Assembly: GCF_000204055.1 (NCBI RefSeq) | Contig: NW_006768795.1 | Span: 133,605-197,604, forward strand | DNA length: 64,000 nt | From: Melampsora larici-populina 98AG31 | Lineage: Eukaryota; Basidiomycota; Pucciniomycetes; Pucciniales; Melampsoraceae | Direction of reading: 5' to 3' | Part shown: positions 35,285 to 47,524 of the stretch, piece after piece | Numbering within the stretch: the stretch's first letter is position 1 | How the letters are laid out: every line of letters starts with the position of its first letter | The notes under the pieces: model-generated | Database searches by the model: none | What the model saw: only the letters and a program-made list of their open reading frames with translations | Told to the model about the DNA's origin: nothing | Translations under genes and position numbers: made by a program

Positions 35285-37960
35285 ATGTTTATCTCACCTG
35301 TCATCATTGCTGTATGTCAGTTGTTGTTGCGAACTTCAGGCGCGGAAGCTGCAGTAGCGGCACCATTACCAGCAGCTGCAGGCACTGCGGCCGGCGACAA
35401 AGGAGCAACACACGTCATCTTAGATTATGGTGACTTCAATGGAAAAACACAAGGTGGAATCGACAGTTGGACTTCGATTCCCTATGTAAGCAAAGTAACG
35501 AAACTCACCAAAGGCTTCCTGATGACAATGCTAATTTCGTTTCATTCAGGCGGAACCACCTCTCGGTGCCAGACGTTTCGCGTCTCCTGTTGCTCCTACC
35601 AAGAAATATCCAAACTTTGATGCCACTGTTAGTCCAGAGATCCTTCACTTTCTTTTCAAAAAGATCCAATATCTAACTTCTACGCATTACTCTCAATGTC
35701 AGAAAATATCACCCGGATGTCTTGCCACTGATCCCCTGGCTGGATCGGATCCATCTTCCTTCAACGCAACCATCTTAGCCGTCTTAAAGACTCTTCCATC
35801 AGGCGCACAAACCGCCACCCAAACCAGAGTGGGTCAAGAAGACTGTTTGACATTAGACGTAAGCATCAACCTTTTTGAACATCTGTAGACCTGTTCACTA
35901 ATCCGGTTGGATCTTAACAGGTGACTAGGCCTTCTGGGATACCTAAGGACCAGAAGTTGCCCGTTATATTTTGGATCTGTGAGTTACTTCAAGCTGTTTT
36001 ATCACTTGACAAGTGGGCTGATCGTGCCCTCGATCCCTCAGCTCAAACCGCTTCTGGAAGTGTAAACCCAGCAGGTTTGATGGCACGCGGAAAAATGACT
36101 GGAAAACCATTCATCTGGGTATCAGCCAACTGGAGATCAAGTGTAAGAAAACTTTTCTCGAGTCCGATGAGAAACATCCTAATTGGTTTTCAAATATCAA
36201 GGCTTTCGGGTTTTTGGGCGGCAAAGAAATGGCTGCCGCTGACGCCGGTAATCTTGGTTTGAAAGATCAAAGATTGGCCATGGAATGGGTTCAGGTACAG
36301 ACTCTCATTAAAACATCAAGAATCTGTAATAAACCTCAGTTCATACAAGAATAAACTCAACTTTTCCTATTTAACAGAAACATATCGCCAACTTTGGAGG
36401 CGATCCTAAACGGGTCACTCTATATGGATCCAACTGTGCGTCAATATCTCCTTCGTTGATCAGCATCACTCGAATTCACTCACATTGAAAACATTCTTTT
36501 CACTCTCTTGAAAATCGCATCTTAGTGGGAGCCATGGCTGTCTCTCACCAATTGGTGGCTTACGACGGTGACAGCAAAGGATTATTCCAAAGTGCCATCC
36601 TTGGAGGAGCTGTTGCTCTGCCCAGTCCTAGTAAGTCATCCATGATCATGTCAATCCTGAAATGTGCTTGGAATTAACCAAACACATCATTTTCAATTAA
36701 CCATTTATTAGAAATGGTAGCAGGTCAGGCGATCTATGACAAATTTGTCAAAGCAGCTGGGTGCCCAGTTGGAGCAGGATCACTCGCTTGTTTACGTGAA
36801 GCCAAGGCTGAAAAATTGGTGTAAGTTTAATCAAATCACTTGTACCAACACAGCTTACTGATATTCCAACACAATGAATTTCTTTTCATAACCAGTGCTG
36901 CAGCCAATACTTTCCCTGGAATCTATTCTAGACTTCGATATCCTTTACCATTCCACACTTACGTAGATGGAAAGTTCCTTACTGGATCTATTCAAGATTT
37001 AGCAAAAGCAGGAAAAGGTAAACTAATTCAACCTGATTTTTTCCATTTCTGTTACTCGTTTCTGATCTTTTCGTTTTTGTGTTCAGTGGCCAAGGTTCCC
37101 ATAATCTTAGGATCTTCTGATGATTCTGGAACTGTAGACACGTTAGTTGAAGATGCTCATATCTTTAATGACACTGGTGTTACACCTTGTAAGTCTTTGA
37201 TTGAATTACCTTTTGAAACTTTAACATGAAAAAGTTGAACGTTTTGGTCCTTTTGCGATGATTTTTCAGGGTTGAAACAACTTCTACCTGGTGCCTCACC
37301 ACATGAGATCATGGACCTTTTGAAACTTTATCCTTCTGATCCAGCTCAAGGTTCTCCTTTCAATACCGGTTTAAAAAACCAATTGAACCCTGTCTCAAAG
37401 CAAATGGCAGCTCTGTTTGGTGATATCACTTTCCAAGTAAGAACAAGTTCAATCTTACCTAGTATAACTCGATTTCAATCCTGACACCTGAATTATGGTT
37501 CATCAATTAGGGTCTTCGAAGATTCTTCTCACAATCTGTGCAGGCTTCTGTTCCGGTGTATGGGTTCATTGACCGTGGATTAAAAGACACCCAATACCTT
37601 GGTAGGTTTCACAAATCATCAACTCTGAAAGATGTATTGAAGATGGTGTTTATAACTCTCTCTGTAGGTTCATACTCAGGTGTCAACACAGTAAGCGCCT
37701 TACGAGCCCCAAGTGCAGGAAGAAGTACAGATATCCAAACTCGTTACTTGAATTTTCTTTACACCAATGATCCTAATCCAAAAGGAACCAAAGTTCAATG
37801 GCCAAAATATGGAACTAATGCTCAATTGATGGAATTCTCGGATACTGAGAATGGAAAGATTGTAGCAGATAACTTTAGAAAAGAAGGAATTCAATATTAT
37901 ATTGAAAATATCATGGGTGATAGTACTAAAGGTAAACCTTCGGCTCAAGTTTTACAATAA
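35285..37960 (+). CDS. Secreted carboxylesterase-fold pseudoenzyme
   Basis: Fourteen exons: 35285-35485, 35550-35627, 35703-35858, 35921-35978, 36042-36142, 36202-36294, 36378-36435, 36526-36630, 36712-36820, 36896-37017, 37087-37188, 37270-37436, 37511-37601, 37668-37960, giving 577 residues without a stop. A hydrophobic N-terminus (MFISPVIIAVCQLLL, Ala-rich after) suggests a signal peptide. The type B carboxylesterase fold is clear: SIPYAEPPLGARRF, GQEDCLTLD, LPVIFWI, AFGFLGGKE, NLGLKDQRLAMEWVQKHIA and FGGDPKRVTLYG. Catalytic features are missing. The oxyanion HGGG after FWI (residue 164) is absent. GESAG reads GSNLG (Asn248 for Ser). The acidic residue of DEGT is Ser374 (DDSGT). The His position of LG.YHG is Ser484. 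With an intact frame it is probably a functional non-enzyme, for example in binding or adhesion. A recent pseudogene is the alternative. Confidence 0.8.
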
Positions 37961-38307
37961 AACCTTTCTTTTCTGCTTCTTCATTTCATGATTTTCTACT
38001 TTGTCACTCTTTTTTTCTGAACTTTGTACTCACCAAAAAGTCATTCATCAGAATTGTATATGTATCTCATATTTTGTGTTTCTTTGACTTTTTTTTGTAA
38101 ACTTGTATCATTTTGTTACTGAACATTTTGAAATACCCACTCTTTGGCTTTCACCTTTCAAAAGCTGTTGACTACAAACTTGAACACTAGTATTGATCAG
38201 TGACAATCTCTCATTGGGTTAACTTGGGTGCAAAACCCGATTGCAGAGAGCTCCGATGACCGGGTCAGTAAGGTGCCCTCTTGGATATCCGGTAAATTCT
38301 TGAAAGC
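37961..38307. other. 3' flank of the esterase-like gene
   Basis: T-rich sequence after the stop, up to the target duplication of the next transposon. Probably the 3' untranslated region and terminator. No other feature seen. Confidence 0.4.
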
Positions 38308-38576
38308 ATCACAACAACGCCCGAACCAATCTGACCCGATACGACATATCAGAGCCTTTTCATGTCGTATTGGGACACCAATATATGTGAACCCACTCCC
38401 GATACGACATGCAATTTTTTTTTCTCAGGTAACTCGGCTCGCATCGCTAAAGCGATACGAGCCGATACAATATGGCGGCAAAAAATAGGTTAACAAAAAT
38501 TTTTAATTGATAATAGATTTTTTTTTGTATTGTAATACAATCACTTAAATATGATTAGTATTTACAACTTGTGATC

Positions 38577-41500
38577 TTAATTCTTCTTGTTACTGCCTTG
38601 TCTCGTCAAGTATTTTTCAATTAATTCGGCTGCTTCACCAAACTCTTCTGGTGGAGGCACCCCCGCTTTGATCCACTCCCGACAGCCTACAGCCCTTTCC
38701 ATCGTACTTGAGTTAAGGCCACCACGATCCGGCTGGCAGACATCGGCTGCCGATGAAAACGTCCTTTCAACGGGACATGTCGTACCGGAGCAAGCAAGAT
38801 AATCTTTTGCAAGTGCTGCAACTAACGGGAACCACTTCTCGTTCTCCTATCACGACCAATCACCCATGCTTAAGTGACTAGAAGAGAGCCAACTAGAATA
38901 AAATGAAACACTCACCTGCCACCACTTTAGGATACACCCGTCCTTATAGGGATATTTTGCGCCGAGATACAGCTCTAGTTCATCCGAGAGATTGATTGAT
39001 TCAGTTGCGTCCGAAGGTCCAAATAGATTGTCGTCATCTGCATCGTTGATAGTTTGATCTGCATTCTGTGACGTTGCTGTCACTGAAGACTGAGTGATTT
39101 CAATTTCAGTATTGGATGATACAATTCGTTCTTGAAAGGCTTTGTCCAACATCGCTCGAATTCGAGGGACCTCAAAAGGGTAATATTGCTCGAAAAACTT
39201 CAAACGCTTGCTTGGATTCAGAACTGTAGCCATGACAAGAGTGTCACAGCCAAGAGCCTCCTTATGATACACTGCAAGCTTCTTGAGCATCACGCCAATC
39301 ATCTTGTGTAAGCTTCGATATTGGGTTTCTTCTTCCATCTTCTGTAACACTCGCTCCATTCGACGATACTCAGAAAGGACACGAGCTCCAGTCGGACTGT
39401 CTCCCTCCATCATGAGAGTAGATGAGAGAAAGATCTGCAAACATGAAAGATATCATTAAGAGAGAGAACAAATTGTAAGGTAATTGAGGTCGTGACTACT
39501 TACTTCGAGAACACCATTGGCAGCCCTTACAGCAGCCCATTCGCTCTGGGTGATAGTCATCTCATCAAACAGATGACTATCTGCACTTCCGAGCATCTGA
39601 GTCACGGTCTGCAAAAAATAAAGATATAAATATTGGTCAGAAGAACTAAAAGATTTAGTTTATGATTGAATTCAGTAATTCACATACCTCCTGTGCGTCA
39701 CAAACCTTTTGGCGAGACTGGACAGCAGCGTTCCAACGGATCCCGTACCCTGCGGTGATTGAACCTTGACCTTCCCTTCGGGCTTTGAAAAGAGCTCGCA
39801 GCGCAGCACTTGAACATACCCGACGTGCGAAAAGATCAACCTATAAATGGATAAAATAGTAAATGAGCTTTTTGTGTATAATTGCAAAGATATATATATC
39901 ACAAGATACGTACTTTGTTGATTCCTTGTACAACTAAATCAGGTTTCCATCGACTGGTCTGAATGCCAGAGTTGGCTTCGAATTCGGGCTCAGAATCGGT
40001 GTCGCCATCACAATCCCCGCCGATGTCTTCACCGTCTTCTAGGTGATCGGCCACTTCGGTATTGGTAGGGCCGTCAGGAAAGTTGGCCGAGTCATCAAGT
40101 GCCAACGACGGGACTGGAATTTCGCGTCCAGGAGTGGTAGTGGGCTTTGTATGTCCTGGATCTATGTCGATACTCCTCAGACCGGCTTTGACTACAAGCG
40201 CAAGCTTGTGTGCGTAGCACCGCACATGGTTGGCCTTCGCATTCCAGTCCACAGGATCATCACTGTCTTTAAAAATACGCGACATTTCGGTCGCCATGGT
40301 ATTGTTATTAGCTCCAGAATCCGTTGTCTGCGCAAGCATGTGGATAAAGTTAAAAAAATAAGTATTAAGACATAATCACCAGAAAGAAATAAATGAAAAG
40401 AGGGAAAGCCACTTATTTTTTTGTGTAGGCCGTGTCGAACAAGGAACCGAGCCAGTGGACGAGCAAGCAGAACTCCATAGTGGTTCCATGTCACTAGTTT
40501 GAGGGTGAGGTGTCGGACCTGGTATTTCCAATTGTTATCAACGTATGATACACTGGCTCCGATGAATGCATGACGCCGTCCCTTGGTTGTCCACCCATCG
40601 TGCATGAGACAAAACGCACTGCCATTGTCCTGTAGTATATAGATTCCGAAACCAGGAACGATGGAACAGAAAGAGAAGAAACAGTTAAATGAAAAGAACC
40701 AACGTACGATGATACAGCTCAACAGGTTTTTTTGTAGTCCCATGTATAAGCGCTGAGCAGCTTGGGCTGCCCAGGTTGCAGAGTAGATTGTCGCGAGTGG
40801 GTTTGAAAACCAGATGGCAGCACGAAGAATAGTGTCCTCGAATCTTGCCCAGGGAAGCGCATGACGGAGAACCCAAATGACAAGCATGAGGTTCAGGTTT
40901 TTGACTCCAAAAGGCTGCTTGACCACAAAGCAATCTAAGGTGTTGCTGGAGTCCTGTTGAGCCTTCTGTTGCTCAGACCAAGATGGATCGAGCTTGAATC
41001 CTTTCTTGATGGCAACATGTCGTTTTGAACAAACTGGTCGGGTTTCGGCTCCATCGCGATGATCATACAAAGTTTGATACGTATTCGGGGGTTTGGCAAA
41101 AGATTTGGCACAAAAGCGACACTTATAATATTGTAATACCCCGCTGCCTATCTGATGTACCATTTATGAATGTTAATTTGGTTCAGAAAGAAGAATGATG
41201 ACAAATTGCCGGACTTACTTCGTCTGGGCATTCAGTTGGTTCGGCGTAATACTTGAGGAGCTCACGTACACGGTTGGTACGCGGCTCAGGTTTGTGTACA
41301 GACCAAGTCTCTCCCGTGATCTCGATATCAGAGTCCCGGTCTATGTCTAGGCCTTCAGGAACAACCTCGTTTTTCGATTTCTGGTATTGTACATAAAAAG
41401 AAAAATTTAAGTAAAAGCATGAGATTTACGATAACGATAACAAATGATTTCAAACATACACTTTGAACTGCTCTGCGTTTCGTCTGCGTGCTAGACTGCT

Positions 41501-41630
41501 TGGAAGGTCCTCGTTTACGCTTCTGCGTACTGGGATTGGGAAGAGTCGATCCCAATCCAGATTCATCGACGACAACAGGCTCAGATGGAGAAGGTTGTGA
41601 TTGGGTGGAGGCTGAATTTGTGGATGCCAT
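38577..41630 (-). CDS. hAT-like transposase, intact 820 aa
   Basis: Nine exons, minus strand: 41630-41460, 41380-41219, 41151-40708, 40629-40417, 40339-39914, 39840-39688, 39608-39504, 39434-38916, 38846-38577. All joints are phase 0 and no stop occurs in 820 codons. N-terminal Ser/Pro/Lys-rich tail; zinc finger CRFCAKSF ... YDHRDG ... CSKRH; catalytic Asp regions LMHDGWTTKG and TTDSGANN; an acidic stretch; C-terminal AKDYLACSGTTCPVERTFSS dimerisation region. The exon 4/5 joint (40416-40340, 77 nt) requires AT-AC borders. It is homologous to copies 1 and 2 but clearly divergent, with a shorter N-terminus and one intron fewer. Its ATG at 41630 follows a leader that contains a duplicated 111-bp segment. 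Confidence 0.85.
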
Positions 41631-41741
41631 TGGATTATTTTGATTGGAGGAATCGATGGTTGAAGCGAAGATGGGGACCGGGTCAATAACTTTGAGATTG
41701 TTTAGCCAAAGTAGGATTAGGAGGGAAACGAAGGAACGCTG

Positions 41742-41852
41742 GAAATTAGAGATGATAAACGAATAGCTGTGAATTTGGCTGTGGTTAACTGAAATCAGAT
41801 AAATCTGACAAGCCGATGCTGGATCTAATTCTGAGTGATGTCGACTGTGATG
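41742..41852. repeat. direct repeat in copy 3 leader, first unit
   Basis: Near-identical to 41997-42107, offset 255 bp. The only difference noted is GTCGACTGTG versus GTCGAATGTG. It lies upstream of the transposase start, so it duplicates part of the leader or promoter. Confidence 0.85.
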
Positions 41853-41996
41853 ATCTTTCCCAAGTGAAAAATGATTGACCTGAAGGACAAACAAAATTGA
41901 AAAAGGTAGAATTCTGAATTCATTTTGTGTGTGCATTAACACTGCATTTTACTGCATTGATGCTGCATTTTTCCACATGAATGGTGCATTAATAGT

Positions 41997-42107
41997 GAAA
42001 TTAGAGATGATAAACGAATAGCTGTGAATTTGGCTGTGGTTAACTGAAATCAGATAAATCTGACAAGCCGATGCTGGATCTAATTCTGAGTGATGTCGAA
42101 TGTGATG
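41997..42107. repeat. direct repeat in copy 3 leader, second unit
   Basis: Second unit of the 111-bp repeat. The DNA between the units contains four TGCATT words in about 45 bp. Confidence 0.85.
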
Positions 42108-42562
42108 ATATGACAGTTTCATCGGGTGATTGAGCCACCACCTGGGATTCGGAAGCATCGTGAGTCGACTTAAGTCACGATACTGGCGCTGTCGACCGAT
42201 GGTTGGTGTTGGATGGGGTGATCTGAGATAACGCAGGGAGATTTGTAGACTTGGGTATGGGCTGGCCAAGGATGGGGTCCAGGAGGCGACATCACCTACA
42301 TAATGTCGGTCCAACCCCTGTATCGTGTTGGCGATACCCGATATGGAAAAAACCCAGGCTCCATATCGGGTTGGCTCAACCCATACGGGCAAAATCCGAC
42401 ATTTGGTGTCGGGTTGGCGACGCGATACCAACACGATACCAACATCCGTCTCGGATTGGTTCGGGCGTTGATCACAATTCACAGACAAGGTCTAGTTTTG
42501 CTCGATGAACCAATTTCCATAAAAGGAAAACGATAAGAAGCTATCAAGAAAATAGAACGAGA

Positions 42563-44089
42563 ATGACAACGATTAGAAACTGGACAACAACAACATCGAA
42601 CCAAAACCAACCTATTCAATTACCTACCTCACCTTCAAAATCAAATCACCAATCAGACCTCTCATTCAAATCAATTTCTAATACTCTTACCAATAAAATC
42701 AGATTACTTCTACTCCGCCCAACTAGATTGCTTATTTCAATTATTAGTTTATCTTTATTTATTTACGTTTTCATTGATTCTCATCATTCTGATCTATCAT
42801 TACCACAAAGGTCAATTCATTCTATTTCTATTCAAACCATTTCCTTTCAGAGATAACTAACTGACTTCCTTGATTTCACAGATGGTCAATCATTCGATCC
42901 AGAAATCTACCAGAGTATTGTTATAATCCATATCAACTACCTGGACAAGTAGAAACCCCACAACCACCCCAAACGAAATCGAAATATGAAGCACAATGGA
43001 TAGTCAAGAATCCACAACCTAGAAGAAGAGGAAGAAATGAAGGAAAACAAGTAGGACAAAACTTTAAAATCAAATCGTTATTATCAGATTTGTTAAATGG
43101 AATTGAACATAAATGGTTAAAAGATAAAACTATAATCTTAATTGGAGACTCATTAGATAGAAATGTAGTTCATTTTATTTTCAATGATGTTTTAATGAAT
43201 TCAAAAGTTTCTAATCATCGATTTTTAACCAACCAAACTGATCCTAAATTTATAGAACCTCAAACTGCTTCTCATAGAATTGGGATTGGAAAACATTTGA
43301 ATTTAAACTTTGTTATATCTAATTGGTTTTTAATGGGAATCGATATAGAAAGTCCACAAGAATTTTTTCATCCAGATGAAGATGAACCACAAGAATTCGA
43401 ATCTAGAATTCGAAAATTTTACTTACCTTTATTAGGAACCGAATTAACCAAAACACCTGATTTAGTTTTATTTAATTCTGGATTATGGGATTTAGTTTAT
43501 AGATCAGAAGCATCAGTATATAATTCAAAACATAATTCAACTTTATCTAAACCTAGAATAGGAGAAAGATTAACAAACCAAGAGTTATTAGAACATGAAG
43601 AAAGGTTTATGAAATTTATTAGAGTTTTACAATCGATCTTTCCGAATAAAAAAACGAAATTGGTTTATAGAACGATGCCATATTCATCCAAAAATGCGAA
43701 TTCCAATGCGATGAGTACAAAACGAATCATTCAATTTGATACATTTCATTTAAAACTTATTCATAAACTTAATTCTGTCTCTGGTTCTAAACAAATCGGG
43801 GTTCTGGATTGGAGCTCGGTAACTCATGAACTTCTATTCGAATTGAAAGATTTGGTTCATTTTAATCCGGGTAAAGCTCAATGGTGTAAGTTCTCTTTCT
43901 TTTGAATTTTTCTGTTTGTTGAAATTGATTTTGAATTTTGATTGGGGCGTATGATCATCAGTTTTTGCTGAACTTTTACTTCACCAACTTAGAAGAATCG
44001 TTCTAGGTGATAATCATCAAACAGAATGGCCAGATTGTCAAGAATATATGACTTTGCTTCAAACTTCTTCTCCTTCTTCTTCTAACTAA
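42563..44089 (+). CDS. Membrane-anchored GDSL/PC-esterase-like protein
   Basis: Three exons, 42563-42810, 42882-43885 and 43962-44089, join to 459 residues without a stop. The cytosolic N-terminus is Asn/Thr/Ser/Gln-rich. One transmembrane segment lies near residues 55-72 (LLISIISLSLFIYVFI), which suggests a type II protein with a lumenal or external enzyme domain. The SGNH nucleophile block is TIILIGDSLDRN (Ser at about 173) and the C-terminal His lies in DLVHFNPGKAQW (about 409). The ILIGDS.DRN block is typical of a fungal family related to PC-esterases/PMR5-type acyl transferases, which modify polysaccharides or glycans. The substrate cannot be told. The ATG is 86 bp right of the target duplication of hAT copy 3, so the element may affect its promoter. 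Confidence 0.75.
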
Positions 44090-47000
44090 CCATACTCTTC
44101 TTTTTCTACTCTCACATATATTGATTTTTCTCTTTGAATGATAGATTTTTTTTTGGTTATTTCTGTTTTTTGAACACCGCACTGATTTTCTCTTCCCTTA
44201 TTCTTTGTCTGTTTGGTTATCTATTCTCTTGCTTCTCTTCGACTTTTTTCATTTTGTTTGGACTGTTGATTTTGTTTAACCTGCATGGTAGGTATGTATA
44301 GCGCAATTTCGTTTCTCTCGTTGGATGTTCTTTTGCTTCATGTTTTGATCTTTGTTGATAGAGACATATAGATATAGATTATTTTTTGTTCAAATGGATC
44401 TGTGATTTTGAAAAGATTGGTCTGCATTTTTGTTTTTGTTTTTCTTAATGTTTAAGCTCTCCATAGACATTTGTTTTTCTGTGTCATGTCTTCTGCTGAA
44501 GTTCTCTTCTAGTGAACTTTGCTGGTATCTTATTCGACCCTGTTTATGAGTGTATACTGATAAAGAAGGATTGCTTCTTGTAGTGGTATGTTTGATTCTT
44601 TGAAGTTTAGGTTGTGTTTTCTGTAAAGGTACTGTGGAAAGGTGGCAGGTGGGATATGTATAAGGAAACATGTTCAGTGGCATTCTTGAGGGCCTGATTG
44701 GTGAATGACTAAATGTATCTTGGGGCAGAAGTTTTACAAATCCCAAATGCAAGAGTAATTCTGCTCAATCTTTGAGAGTTTTTGGCAATTATAGGCAAAC
44801 TACCACATGAACCTAAAGAATTCCTCTCTTGGGATCATCTTTGACTGGTCCCAATGGCTCTGCAAGACTGAGACTGACAGAATTTTTATGTGCAAGATTG
44901 CAAAATTCTTGACATTCCTTGAAAATATCCAGAGGATTCAAGCATCCCCAATCATTGTCATGGGTTATTGCAAGCCCTTGGGACACTACAAGACTCAAAG
45001 ACATGTCAATTTCTGTCTTGCATGATTTGTAAATGAGACAGAGTCTAGTACTACTCTATGGATATCCTTCTTGACCAATGAATACCGGGACCAGAGGAAC
45101 ACCTGGTTAGTTGGTAATAAGAGCTTTCACACCTTTGAATGTAGTTTTAATTCCAACAGATTCAAAACTTTGATTTATGTCTAATGATCGAGGGTGGTTC
45201 ATCTCTCAACAAGCGTCTGAAAATTTCAACTTGAATTTGTGATTTAGGAAATGAAACTGTTGTTGTAAATTCATCTAGCTCTGGTATGTATAATTGATGT
45301 TACCTAAAGTCAGCTGAAGACCTTCCAACATCTTGTGGTGGGGTAGGGGAAAGCAACCACCTAGATGGAGCATAGCATTCTCTATAAACACTCCTCCTTC
45401 TCAAGAGATGTATTTAATGAGCAGCAGGGACATCATCTTGGTGCCTAAGAGTGTAGTCCCAAGCAATGGCCATCTGGTATAGACAGATTCTGCTGCATCT
45501 TTGACAATGCTTAACCTTTGATTCACTACTGCATAGCTACCTCCCAACACCTTGCACATACTGTATAAATTTTCCTTTTGTGCTATGTATTTTATTTTTC
45601 TTGTGCTTGGTTTCTACTTCTTACAATTACATTCCTCAGAGCTGGGACTAGCTCATATGTGTCTGAAGCTAGCCCAATTTTGTGCCTTGCAACAGTTTAT
45701 CAGCTTAAAACTTTTCTAGTACAGTATGTTTTTATGCCCTTAGAAGTTACACTGTGGAGCCAATCTTGACACATCATTATGTGAGACTGTTGATCAGAGT
45801 CACAGATTGCACATTCATCCAGATTCCACACTGAGTGTGGCTGTATGTGCACTGTGAAAGTTCTCACCAACCCCTAATCTGTAGGCAATATAGAACACTT
45901 CAGGCAAAACCCACCAATGTGGCTGTAAAAAAGTAGACCAAGAGTAATGAGATGATGACTCACATCTTGAAATGTAACAGATATTTTTCCCCAGTGTGAA
46001 GAAACCTTTCAGAAGTCTTGAAGGGCTGTGGTAGCAGAGAGGCACTCTCATTGTGAGAGTGAAAGCATGTACAGCCTTACATTTGGGGATGACATATTGT
46101 TTTTTAAACAATCTTGCCCTTGTCCACATACGTCACTCCAATCACAATGTGTCTGCACATATACAAGCAAGCTGCAACACATCCCCCCATCATTTGCCCT
46201 TCTGCCTCAATTTTTAATCTTTCTAACCATCCACTTCAACATATCCATGTATCATCATCCCAAACTTGAAATGCTAGTCTGATAGTTCAGCTATCCGCCT
46301 GGAGCCATTGGTACAAGCACAAATAAGTAGCACAGGGAAATTCTTTTAAACAAAAAATAAGTGTGAGCCCCACAGGCTGGTGATGGTAGTTTGTGAATCA
46401 TCCCATCTTGGTTAATTTTTTGTGTTCATCATTCATTTGGAAGGGATCCATGGAAATTGTTGCACTTGCTGGTATTGATTTGGGAGCTTGTAACCTTGTG
46501 TAAGAGCTTGATCAGAATAAATGTTCAACATATCAATTAGAATAACATACTGATCTGATCAAAACATTTTTTTGTTTGACTTTCATATTTAGACATCACT
46601 CTCATCATTCTGGTATGCCTAGGACCTTCAATATGGTTGCTATCATCAGATATGATGATCTAGTAGTAGCCCGTGATGATTTCTCAGTTGATAGGATACA
46701 AGTGAAAATACTGATTCAAGATTGTTTGGATCGTGCCTGAGTTTTTGATTTGGTTTGTTTTTTATAGATTGTACCTCTTGGTCCTTTGGTTTATAAATTA
46801 TCACAGTTCAAAAGGTCATCTCACCAGTTATAAAACACAATGGTTGAAGAATTGTTTTGGAGATCATGTTTGTGAGCCTGATTATCTTTTCATCATTGAA
46901 TTTCTGTCTCATCTCACATTGAGGTCATTCGACTGTTTTGTGTTTTGATTATATAGGAGGAACAAAGATGCTTACAAAACATCAATATTATCTCCCTCCT

Positions 47001-47517
47001 TTAGGTCAATGTGGTAATGCTAGCACAGTAATTTTGACCATTCACAACAAATTGAGTGTTATGAAAACTTAGGGATGGCCCTGAAAACTGAGGGATGACC
47101 CTAGTACATATCGGGTTTGAACATATCGGATATATCGAAGTCTACTGTACAACATTATTGTGGAATCCAAAGCTTATCTTTCATACTCATCCTGCGTTTT
47201 CTCTGATATCTTATTCGCCACAATTGTCCCCTATTTTCCCTCGCGGCCAAGCACTCGGGACAGCTCGCAAGGGGCGAGCGTGCGACATTGTTAAGCTTAG
47301 TGCTGTGGGATAGACGGATACTTAAATGACGAATTTTTACTCCAGTTGATGCGTCGCAGGGTGGGAAGGTACTCCACTCTCATGAGTCATGAGAGCTAAA
47401 CTCATCAAAGTCCCACGCCCCGTCTTTGATGAGTTTACATGAGAGCGGCGCTCGCAACTTCCGCAACCCTTCGAACGCTCTCAAATATTTGATCTTCAGC
47501 TCTCCAGTTTCCCCCTC
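44090..47517. other. gene-poor stretch; no supported gene
   Basis: T-rich 3' flank of the esterase-like gene, then sequence with scattered short frames. 47100-47150 (ATATCGGATATATCGAAGTC) looks like an end of a pogo/Tc1-type element but no partner was found. 45300-45500 (minus) has copia-like wording that I could not confirm. Confidence 0.4.
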
Positions 47518-47524
47518 CTTGTAA

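Larger units (their letters stand above)
38315..42470 (-). mobile_element. hAT-like element, copy 3, possibly active
   Basis: 4156 bp. Ends CAACGCCCGAACCAATC on both sides (first 17 bp perfect), flanked by the exact 7-bp duplication ATCACAA (38308-38314 and 42471-42477). Subterminal zones hold repeated CGATAC/GTATCG and AACCCGATA words (38340-38470 and 42290-42450), a different motif from copies 1 and 2. It encodes one transposase on the minus strand. It lies between two host genes in intergenic DNA. Confidence 0.9.

Noticed and set aside
45300..45560. Copia-like wording on the minus strand
   Set aside because: A few residues resemble retroelement proteins, but frames are broken and no catalytic motif is visible.
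47030..47150. Pogo/Tigger-like terminal repeat (GATATATCGAAGTCTAC)
   Set aside because: No inverted partner or transposase was found nearby; one-sided similarity is not enough.
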